From positions 21,832 to 85,831 of the forward strand of contig VZDP01000001.1 in assembly GCA_009756935.1 (NCBI GenBank): a stretch of 64,000 nucleotides of DNA, read 5' to 3'. Positions 53,551-62,498 of this stretch are shown here, piece after piece. The notes beneath the pieces are model-generated. The model was given only the letters and a program-made list of their open reading frames with translations, was not told the DNA's origin and ran no database searches. Within the stretch, counting starts at the first letter, position 1. Each line of letters begins with the position of its first letter. Both the position numbers and the translations under genes were made by a program. This DNA is from Mesomycoplasma ovipneumoniae (GTDB lineage Bacteria > Bacillota_I > Bacilli_A > Mycoplasmatales > Metamycoplasmataceae).

Positions 53551-53587
53551 TAAAGAAAAGCACTCCAAATCAGAGTGCTTTTCTTTA
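53551..53587. terminator. Bidirectional terminator
   Basis: TAAAGAAAAGCACTC (53551-53565) and GAGTGCTTTTCTTTA (53573-53587) pair perfectly, loop CAAATCA. Serves the leftward tRNA-Leu transcript and any rightward one. Confidence 0.88.
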
Positions 53588-53628
53588 AATTATTTATTAA
53601 ATTAATAATATGAAGGGTATGCTATATT

Positions 53629-53712
53629 TGGTGGCTCATATCGGACTCGAACCGATACGCATTGCTGCAGCAGGTTTTGAGTCTGCCGTGTCTACCATTC
53701 CACCAATGAGCC
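53629..53712 (-). tRNA. tRNA-Leu (anticodon CAA)
   Basis: 84 nt including CCA. Acceptor stem GGCTCAT / ATGAGCC, anticodon loop CTCAAAA (CAA), long variable arm (type II, as for Leu), T-arm ATCGGTTCGAGTCCGAT. The top pair of the anticodon stem is an A-C mismatch. Decodes UUG. Confidence 0.92.
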
Positions 53713-53754
53713 GTAAAAAGTTTTTAAAATTTATTGTTTTAAAGATAATTATAA

Positions 53755-53760
53755 TATAAT
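53755..53760 (+). promoter_or_regulatory. -10 box of the protease gene, implies a leaderless mRNA
   Basis: TATAAT ends 10 nt before ATG 53771 and no SD is present. The 58-bp gap to tRNA-Leu must also hold the leftward tRNA promoter; TATAAT-like words occur on both strands. Confidence 0.5.
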
Positions 53761-53770
53761 TATATCAATC

Positions 53771-56608
53771 ATGGCAAAAAAACAAAATAAATCTTTGAAA
53801 AAAATACTAATTAAAATTCTCCCGCTAGTTGGAATTTCAACTACATTTTTTATCGCTTCTTGCACACCGCTTGGTGCGGTCGAAAGAGTTCTGAAGGGTA
53901 CACTGGAAATTGGCCAACCTAACCCTTGAGATCAAGAACTTAATCTAAAGAACCCTTTAGATTCAATAATTTCAGGTAAAGTGGCTTTAGGTAGCAAACT
54001 TAAGGCATCTGATTTTTTAAAACAGTATTCAACCTTAGATTTAGATGATAATTTGAACGGAATAACTCACCGCGTGTTAAACACGAGAAGTTCATTTTTA
54101 AATTCAGCAATTCTTTGAACTTTTATCCCAGGTGTTGATAATCATGACTTAAATGCAAAATTTGATTTAAAAATTAACCCAGTTACAAATTCTGCTAATG
54201 ATTTTTATGGTTCAATTAAAGTTAAGGTTGATTCCTATAATAAAGACTCACAAACTTTGGTTCAATCAAAAGAGTTTGTTGTTACCGGCTTTCAAACTGA
54301 TCAAACCGGAATTTATGCTTATAAAGAAAGAATTCAAACTGCTTTTGAAAAAATACAAACTCTAGAATTAAAAAATCAAGACAATTTTGATATTGACTCA
54401 CTAAAATCTGACTCAGATATTTGGGAACATATAAATTTACCAACAAATTTTGAAAAAATTGACATAAATACGCTTAGAAATTCAGATCAATTCGATGTTC
54501 CAAGTGAACAACAGGCAGTCCCAAGCATTCAAGATATTGCCAAAAATCCTTATCGTTTAAAGGTTAAAAATTTCTATTATCTAAAAGCAACAATTTTAAA
54601 AGACACATATGATGCCCAAACTGGAAATGTCGATGTTGTCTTGTCAATTTATCATGATTCATACCATAATTTTGTTTCAAAAATTGTAAAACTCAAAATT
54701 AAGCCAAGTCAAAATCTAAAAAAATTAACTGAAATTAAAAGTTTCAAACTTAAAGATGAGTATTCTAACTTTTTGCCATCTTTTTTAATAAATTCCTCTG
54801 AAAATTCAGGCGAGACTTTATCTAAATATATCGATTTTGGTAGTTTAAATCACTCAATGTATCACATCAAAAAAGTTCCCTCACTTTCAAATGATCAAAA
54901 TGGTGATTTTTACCTAATTTTAACTCCAAAAGAAAACGACTTAACTTCAGGTCCAACAAGTCCTGGTCAAATTATTAAAGTCGAAGGATTTAACTCATAT
55001 AATAAGATATTTGCCTCAAGCGAATTTACAAGTCAAATCAATTTTAACTTTATTGATTCTTGATATAAATTGCCTACTACAGCAAATATTTCAGAAAAAT
55101 TAAAAAATATTTCACAAAGTTTAAACTCCTCAGGTGATACACTTTTATGACCACTTTTTGGTCAAGCAGTCAAAAAAACACTATCAGAACCGACACTTTT
55201 TAAGAATACTGGTGAATTAAGTAATTTTGAAAAATTAAATTATAGTTATGGTAGATTAGCTGATTTTAAAATTGATGAGTCAGGAGTTTCATTTCACTTT
55301 GGTAATTCAGTTGAAGACTTTTACAAAATTAACGTAAAATTTACCAACACTAATGAAAGCAAAAATATTATTGAAGATTTTGGCGCAAAAGTTCTTGGAA
55401 AAAATATAATTAATGACTCATTGCGTTCAAGATCGATGGTAATTCAGTTACGTTCAAATGCTTTTGACCCAAGAACTAATTCAAATACAACCCGAATTAC
55501 CTCAGGAACAGCTTGAGTTTTTGATCGAAAATTAAAACCTGACCCTGAAAATCCAGGAAGATTTTTACCTACTAACACTTATTATCTTGCCACAAATTTG
55601 CACGTTGTTTCAGATTTAATTAACAAGCCGGATCAAATTTATTCATTTTCTTATTTACTCGATGGAAATTTGCAAAAATTAGATGACATTAGTTTTGATG
55701 ATACTAATTTATTCCGTCGTTTTGATCGAATTTCAAAAACTGAAGCAAACAGAGATTTTTTACCACCTGAAGGATTTCAGTATATAAACTCTGAGTCAAA
55801 AAAATTCTGAAATAATTTAAAAATTAATCCAATCGGCCTAGATACGCCCGTAAAGGGAGAATTTCGCGATATTGCAATAATTGAAGTAACTTTCCCTGAT
55901 GATGAACAGATAAAAAATCCATTTAATATTGGTATTCCTTTTTTAGATTTTTTAAGTGACGGTGAGGATTCATACATAAAAAATATTCCCGATGCTGTTC
56001 GACATTACAACGAAGCTCCACTTGATGTTTTAGTAACAAATAAATTTCTCCCTACTTTTACAAAAGCAAGCCAACTTAAGACCTCAAAAATTGAATCAGC
56101 ACTACCACTGCATGCTTATTTAGGTGGTTTTTTAGGTGGATTTACCTGAATTACTGACAATAAAAATTCATTTGTTACAGTCGATGAGCTAAAAAAAGAA
56201 AATCAGTTTAAACAAGATAATTCTCCTAAATCTTTCCAAGGGGCGACTTCAATTTCGCTTCCTGGACTTCGTGGTGGACGTGGAATGTCTGGTTCGCTCG
56301 TTGTAAATGAATATAACCAAGTTATCGGTATTTTTTGGGGAGGATATTTCCCGCAGACAGTTCCGGGGAGAAATCAACTTGTTAAAGGAATTGGTCAATT
56401 TGACCCAATTGGTGTAAAAATTGACAATAATCCGACAGTTTTAGCCAAATGACTTGCCCAAACACAAGATATTCAAACTGATTTGGACAAAACTTCTAAA
56501 AAAGTTTTTTCCCTCGAGGATCCAGCCCAAATTGAAAGACTAGCTCACTCAGCACGCTGGTTGAAATTTTCTAGCAATCAAAATCCTCAAGCAACCGCCG
56601 ATGTTTAA
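53771..56608 (+). CDS. DUF31-family (MIP-type) serine protease lipoprotein
   Basis: 945 aa. Signal peptide with lipobox FIASC (Cys 33), so lipid-anchored at the cell surface. The N-terminal 560 residues are a beta-rich region found in this family. The C-terminal trypsin-like domain shows a plausible triad: His in YLATNLHVVSDL (about residue 611), Asp in RDIAIIEVTF (about 700), and Ser in RGGRGMSGSLVVN (about 842). In other mycoplasmas such proteins (MIP) cut antibody heavy chains after capture by the partner MIB; no MIB-like gene is adjacent here, so immunoglobulin specificity is not supported. Neighbours are tRNA-Leu and prfA. Confidence 0.88.
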
Positions 56609-56609
56609 C

Positions 56610-56655
56610 TTTTATTTTTAAAATTTATAAAAAATTTAAAATTTTAAAAATAAAA
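56610..56655. terminator. 17-bp perfect hairpin after the protease gene
   Basis: Arms 56610-56626 (TTTTATTTTTAAAATTT) and 56639-56655, loop 12 nt. All A/T, so weak as RNA, but probably ends the transcript. Confidence 0.6.
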
Positions 56656-56672
56656 ACGTAGGTGGACTAACA

Positions 56673-57758
56673 ATGGAAAAAAAATTTTTAGACTCTTTAG
56701 AAAAAATTCACAAAAAATATCAAGACTTAAGTCAGCTTTTACTAACTGATGAAGTAATTAATAATCAAAAAAAATATTTAGAAATCGCAAAAGAAATTTC
56801 TTCAATTGAAGAAATTTCTTTGACATTTGATTTACTTTTAAAAAATCAGCAAACACTTGAAGATGCAAAAATACTTCTTAGTCAAGAAAAAGACCCAGAA
56901 TTACAACAGTTAGCAAAATCAGAAATTGCAACTGCCAATAAAAATATTGAAGCACTCGAAGAAAAACTCTTAATTTTAATGCTGCCTAAAGATGAAAATG
57001 ACGATAAAGACGTAATTGTTGAAATCCGCGGGGCTGCTGGGGGTGATGAGGCTAATATTTTTGTTGGTGATCTTTTTCGCATGTACCAAAAATGAGCTGA
57101 TTCCCAAAGGGCAAAAGTTAAAGTTCTTAGCTCATCACTTGCACTTGCTGGCGGTTTTTCACAGATTTTTTTCCAAATTTCTGGTCAAAATATATATTCT
57201 AAACTTAAATTTGAATCAGGTGTCCACCGTGTTCAACGAGTTCCTGAAACTGAAACAATGGGCAGAATTCACACCTCAACTGCCACAGTTACCGTGATGC
57301 CAAAAATTGATAGTAAAATTGAAGTCGAAATTAACCTTTCAGATCTTAAAATTGATACTTATCGCTCTTCAGGGGCAGGCGGTCAGTCTGTAAATACCAC
57401 CGATTCGGCTGTTAGAATTACCCATATTCCCACCGGAATTGTTGTGACTTCTCAAGATGAAAGATCCCAAATTGGTAACAAAGAAATCGCTATGGGAATT
57501 TTGAGGTCAAAAATTTATAACTTGGAAGTTCAAAAAAGACTTGAAACACAAGCTAATTTTCGTAAACTTGCCGGATCAGGAGCTCGTTCTGAAAAAATTA
57601 GAACTTATAACTACCCTCAAGACCGCCTCACCGACCACCGAATAGGATTTTCTTGTTCATTAAAACCGGTCATCCAAGGAAGTCTAAATCCAATAATTGA
57701 AGCCTTATTATCTCAAGAAAGAGCTGAGTTAATCTTGCAAAGCTATGGAGATAAATAG
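56673..57758 (+). CDS. prfA: Peptide chain release factor 1
   Basis: 361 aa. Terminates at UAA and UAG; RF2 (UGA) is absent in mycoplasmas, consistent with UGA as Trp here. [22 protein letters not shown], the GGQ loop [18 protein letters not shown] and [10 protein letters not shown] are RF1 signatures. A 32-bp perfect palindrome without loop (56790-56821) lies in the N-terminal coding region. Overlaps prmC by 14 nt. Confidence 0.97.
56790..56821. repeat. 32-bp perfect palindrome in prfA
   Basis: 56790-56805 (AAAGAAATTTCTTCAA) is followed at once by its exact complement 56806-56821. It encodes a near-repeated peptide (EISSIEEIS) in the N-terminal helical domain. Confidence 0.95.
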
Positions 57759-58473
57759 TCGAAAATTGGAACTTTTAAAGGAAAAACAACGTTATAATTT
57801 GCCTTTAGAAGTTTCCAAACTTGAACTTTTAAAGTTAGAAATGAACTATCCAGTCCAAAAAATCATTGGATTTATTGAAATGGAAGATGTTCGAATTTTT
57901 TTAGATCAAAAAGTTTTTATTCCCCGTTATGAAACGCAAGAATTACTGCAAAAAGTAAAAAAAGTCATAAAAAAAGATAGTCTTGTTCTTGATTTGTGTT
58001 GTGGTTCAGGATTTATTGGCCTTGCTCTTGCCAAATTCAGTGGTGCAAAAATTACTTTGGTTGACATTAGCGATGAGGCAATTTTGCAAACAAAATTAAA
58101 CGCAAAATACAACAATTTAGATGTAAGTGTTGTAAAATCTGACCTTTTTAGCAATATTAATGGCCAAAAATTTGATATTATTGTCTCAAATCCTCCCTAT
58201 CTTAGAAGGCAAAAACTTGATGAGTCAGTTATTAATTTTGAACCTGAAGGTGCATTATTTTCTGAACCGGAGCCTTTTTCATTTTATCAAAAAATAATGT
58301 ACCAAATCGATAATTTTCTTAATGATAAAGGTTGAATTTTTTTTGAAATTGACAAAGATAGTGTCAATTTTTTCAAAAAAAATTTTCCTGAATTCAAAAT
58401 TGAAAATGATATAAATCAAAAACCAAGATTTGCTTATTGGCAAAAAAACTCAAATTATGCTATAAATTTATAG
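57745..58473 (+). CDS. prmC: Release factor glutamine methyltransferase
   Basis: 242 aa. Methylates Gln of the GGQ motif in release factors; here the substrate is encoded just upstream. [11 protein letters not shown] and [12 protein letters not shown] resemble PrmC; SAM motif [15 protein letters not shown] and catalytic NPPYL are present. Two TGA codons near the C-terminus. ATG 57745 overlaps the prfA end. Confidence 0.95.
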
Positions 58474-58513
58474 GATAATTTGAGTTTTGCAATCGAAAAA
58501 TTGAAAGGAAAAA

Positions 58514-59917
58514 ATGAAAATTAGAACACGCTATGCCCCTTCACCAACTGGATTTTTGCACATTGGTGGAGCTCGGACTGCGCTTATTAATTATCTTTTT
58601 GCAAAACATCACGGTGGCGATTTTATTTTAAGAATCGAAGACACTGACACCCAAAGAAATATCAAAGACGGCGAGCGTTCCCAGGTTGAAAATTTAGAAT
58701 GGCTTGGAATTTTTCCAGACGAAAAACCTGGCACAATTTCAGAATATGGTCCATATCGTCAGTCAGAAAAAATTGATCGCTATCAAAAATTAGCCCAAGA
58801 ACTGGTTCAAAAAGGCTTTGCATATTATGCTTTTGACAATGCCAGCGAACTTGAAGAGCAAAAAAAAGAGCAAGAAAAACAAGGTATTTTTAGTTTTCGC
58901 TATGACAAAAACTGACTTAAAATTTCTGAGACTGAAAAGCAAAAACGTCTAGAAAATAACGAGTTTGTTATTAGATTTGCTGTTGATAAAAACAAAAATT
59001 ATTGCTGAAATGATTTAGTTCGCGGAAAAATTTGCTTTGAAGGTTCAGCCATTAGTGATTGAGTTATTATAAAATCTGACGGATTTCCAACATATAATTT
59101 TGCTGTTGTTGTTGATGACTATGATATGAAAATCACTCATATTTTCCGTGGAGAAGAGCATATTTCAAACACTCCAAAACAAATTGCGCTTTATGAGGCC
59201 TTTTCATTTGAAAAGCCAGAATTTGGTCACCTTACAATAATTACTGATAAAAACGGGAAAAAACTATCAAAAAGAGACTCATCACTTTTCCAATTTATCG
59301 AGGACTATAAAAATCAAGGTTATCATACCCATGCTATTTTTAATTTTTTAGCACTTTTAGGTTGAACTAGCGCTGATTCTCGCGAATTTTTTGAGCAGGA
59401 AGAATTAATTAAAGCATTTGATTTTAAGAGACTTTCAAAAGCGCCTTCATATTTTGATACAGAAAAATTAAACTGATTTTCAAAATCTTACATTTCAAAA
59501 ATGGAAACAGACCAAATTTTACCGCATTTAAACCTTGAAACAAACTCTGAATGAAATCGCTTTTTTGTTGAAACATTTCAAAAAAGTGCTGTAAAATACA
59601 GCGACTTTTTTGAAAATCTAGATTTTTTCACAAAACCTCAAGACTCAATGAGCCAAAAAATAATCGATTTACTTGACCAAATAAATCAGCAACCAATTCA
59701 ACTTTTTGCACAAAAAATTGACTATAATGACTGAGAATTTTCAAAAATTGAAAATTTAATTAAGGAAATTGGCCAAACCTTAAATATAAAAGGTAAAAAT
59801 TTATTGTTACCTTTGAGACTGGCAACAACATGAGCTGAATCAGGTCCTGAATTAGCAAGGGCAATTTGACTTTTAGGTCCGCAAATAATTCAAAAAAGGC
59901 TTAAAAAATGAAAGTAA
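58514..59917 (+). CDS. gltX: Glutamyl-tRNA synthetase
   Basis: 467 aa. [22 protein letters not shown] (HIGH as HIGG), [24 protein letters not shown] and the KMSKS equivalent KKLSKRDSS. Supplies Glu-tRNA(Gln) for GatCAB, since no GlnRS is needed. SD AAAGGAAAA. The last codons are TGA (Trp)-Lys-stop and overlap the next gene by 10 nt. Confidence 0.96.
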
Positions 59918-60312
59918 GATTTTCTCTTAGAACTATTATTGACGACCAAGACAAAAAAATGGTCGAATTTATCAACACAATTTACATTTCAAAGCAAATA
60001 ATTAATAACACGGAAACTGATGTTTATGAAACGCAAAATCCTGAAAATAACATGATGATAAGATTTGAAATTTTTGACAAAAATTTAACAGTATTTTCTG
60101 GTGAAAACACTTTATTTTTTGAATTAAATAACTATGTTGAAAATATGTTTATTACTAACGGAATGGAACTTATAGTCAATACTCTTTTAACAAAATTAGA
60201 AATAAATTCTGAATTTATTAAGATTGAATATGACCTTTTTCTCAAAAATAATGGTTCAGAAGATTCAAAAATTTCAACATATCTTACCACTTTGGAGTTT
60301 ATAAATGATTAA
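59908..60312 (+). CDS. DUF1934 domain protein
   Basis: 134 aa. [21 protein letters not shown] at the start, MIRFEIFDKNLTVFSGE in the middle and LEINSEFIKIEYDLFLKN at the end fit the small YwiB/DUF1934 beta-barrel (calycin-like) family of unknown function; in Firmicutes it often sits beside argS or rpoE. Overlaps gltX by 10 nt and trmL by 8 nt, so it is translationally coupled to both. Confidence 0.65.
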   Translation: MKVRFSLRTIIDDQDKKMVEFINTIYISKQIINNTETDVYETQNPENNMMIRFEIFDKNLTVFSGENTLFFELNNYVENMFITNGMELIVNTLLTKLEINSEFIKIEYDLFLKNNGSEDSKISTYLTTLEFIND

Positions 60313-60826
60313 CATTGTGCTATTTCAGCCCGAAATAGGCCCAAATACAGGCAATATTATCCGCTCTTGTTTTGTTTTAAATATGAAATTGCATATAATA
60401 AAGCCTATTGCATTTGATCTAGATCCAAAACACTTAAAAAGGCCAGCGGCTGGAATTCTTTTGTCTGAAATTCAACATGAAATTCACAGTGACTGACAAA
60501 ATTTTGAAAAAAAATATAGCACAAAAAATTTTTATTTTATAACTCGTTATGGCCAAAAAGTTTATTCGCAAATAGATTTTAAAACCGAATTTAGCAATAA
60601 TAATAGCGAGATTTTCCTCATTTTTGGTAGAGAATCAACTGGAATTCCAATTGAAATTCTGAAATCAAACAAGGAAAAATGCTTGCGAATTCCAATGTCA
60701 CCTCATGCTAGATCGCTCAATTTAGCAAATTCTGTTGTTATCGTGGCATACGAAATTTATCGCCAACTTGATTTTAGCGGACTGTCTTGCTTTGAGGTTC
60801 AAAAAGGTAAAAATTATCTTGACTAA
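60305..60826 (+). CDS. trmL: tRNA (cytidine/uridine-34-2'-O)-methyltransferase
   Basis: 173 aa. SPOUT-family enzyme for the wobble base. VLFQPEIGPNTGNIIRSC, LIFGRESTGIPIEIL, and IPMSPHARSLNLANSVVIVAYEIYRQ match TrmL. Last gene of the prfA...trmL run; repeat copy C follows within 30 nt. Confidence 0.94.
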
Positions 60827-60854
60827 TTGTTTTTGCCATTTTTTTTTATTTTTT

Positions 60855-60930
60855 CCCGAGTTTGACAGTTTGATGGCAAAAATTCACTTTTTAGTGAATA
60901 AAAATATGAAAAAATACCCGTAAATCCGGT
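60855..60930 (+). repeat. Dispersed repeat, copy C, interrupted by an IS element
   Basis: CCCGAGTTTGACAGTTTGATG, the TTCACTTTTTAGTGAA hairpin and TACCCGTAAATCCGGT. The IS150-like element begins at 60931; sequence like the continuation of copy A (TTTTTTGATTTTAAAATCTTA) resumes at about 62272. Confidence 0.85.
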
Positions 60931-62256
60931 AGGGCAAAGAAAATTAACAGTTTAATATTATTATAACATCATAGCATATTGCTGTGGTGTTTTTCAATTT
61001 AAAATCGATTGAATTCTATAATTGTTGTATCAAAATATATAATCTGTAATTATTTTTTTCAGATCTTCAAAAGTTATTTTGCTGTAGTTTAACTCGTTTA
61101 AGCATTCACTTTTTATAATTGAAAATCAATATTCAGCCTCCCTATTATCTAATGAATTTCCTATGCGAGACAACGAAACAGTTCCTCCCATTTTATTTAT
61201 TTTGTCAATATAGACTTTTGAAGTGTATTGAAATCCATGGTCCGAATGAATAACAAAATCTTTATCAATAGACCTAAATGTCTTTATATTACCCATAACT
61301 AAATCAAGATCATTGTTTACAGATAATTTAAAATCTCTGATTTTTTTAGTTTTATGCTCAATTATTACAGACAAAAATACATGGTTTTCCTTAACATCTC
61401 TGGGAGCTTTTATATATGTAACATCAGTAGCAAAAATATTTCTATTTAATTTATCATTGTAGTCGCGTTTAACAATATCCGGTAGTGCGAATTTGGTGTT
61501 CTTAATTTCGCTCTTTCTTCTTTTTTTTCTAATTTTGCATACTAAATTCAATCTTTTTAAATGTCTTCCAAGAGTTCGAGGGTGAATGTTAATATTATAT
61601 TTCATAGAAATATAAGCACTCAACCTTAGGCGACCATATCTACCTTTGTTATCAAGAAAGGATTTTTTAATTATTGCGTCATTTTTGTGTTCTTTTACTT
61701 TTATAACTCTAGTTTTAGATTTTGCCACTGCTTGTCTGCACACATTAAAAATTTTTGCAGATTTGCTGTAGGGAATATTTAGTGTTTTGGCTTCACTAAG
61801 TTTTCCTGATTTTGATTTATCTTTGTTGGTTTCGTAATATCTCTTAGCTATTTCTATTAATTCTTCTTTTGTAAATTCGTTTCAATCGGGTTCAATTTGT
61901 TTTTTAGGTTTGCCAGTCCCTGGCTTTCTTCTTGCACCCTTTTTATCTAATAATTGGTCTTGCATACCATTATTATAATACCGAATAATTTTTTTGATTC
62001 TTCGAACTAATTGATCTCTGGTTATAAAATTTGTATCTGGCGAAATATCATTTATATAATTTATTGTTTTTTTTAATCCAAATTCATTGTAAATTTTATA
62101 AATCATATCAAACTCGTCTTTTTTAAAGTGTCTTGACATTAGTATTCTCCGTTTTGTTGCATTTGAAAATTTAAAAAAGCTAACACTTTGGGTGTTAGCT
62201 TTCTCCTTAAACTCGGACAAAAAAGCCAACACCTTAGTGTTAATTTTCTCTGTCCT
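60931..62256 (-). mobile_element. IS3-family (IS150-like) insertion sequence, 1326 bp
   Basis: Terminal inverted repeats AGGGCAAAGAAAATTAACA (60931-60949) and, read inward on the other strand, AGGACAGAGAAAATTAACA (62238-62256), 17 of 19 identical. Flanked by the 3-bp direct repeat GGT (60928-60930 and 62257-62259), the usual target duplication for this group. One transposase gene on the minus strand. Confidence 0.93.
60961..62139 (-). CDS. IS150-like transposase, orfA and orfB in one frame
   Basis: 392 aa. N-terminal helix-turn-helix part (orfA, MSRHFKKDEFDMIYKIYNEF, then KKIIRYYNNG and KKGARRKPGTGKPKK) continues without frameshift into the DDE domain (orfB): HPRTLGRHLKRLNL, FATDVTYI (D), VIHSDHGFQYTSK (D), SLDNREAEYWFSIIKSE (E), then FWYNNYRIQ. 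The start ATG 62139 has SD GGAGAA. IS150 relatives normally need a -1 frameshift between orfA and orfB; here TGA (Trp) codons join them. Looks intact. Confidence 0.93.
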
Positions 62257-62259
62257 GGT

Positions 62260-62498
62260 TTAAAATCGGTGTTTTTTGATTTTAAAATCTTAATTTTTAT
62301 TACTAGCATTTACTAACATTTTAAGTAATTTTATGGTATAATTATACATTATGAGAAAAAACAAAAATTAACTAAGTTGGTTTAGTAACGATGTTGCAAA
62401 AATTAAGGCAAAGGGTTGAATTTAACACTTTAGATCAGCAAATGATATTTAAAAATCGCGATGGTGCTCCTAGTGATGCAAACATTTGAAATAGGTAA
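62260..62498. other. Non-coding stretch right of the IS150-like element
   Basis: Within the 359 bases between the transposase start and the next gene, 62260-62300 resembles the downstream part of repeat copy A, TATAAT occurs at about 62337-62342, and 62403-62431 shares AAAATTAAGGCAAAGGGTTG and what follows with copy D. No ORF. Confidence 0.5.

Noticed and set aside
53629..53712. tRNA-Leu as pseudogene because of an A-C mismatch in the anticodon stem
   Set aside because: All other stems pair well, CCA is encoded and the long variable arm is intact; a single mismatch is tolerated in mycoplasma tRNAs.
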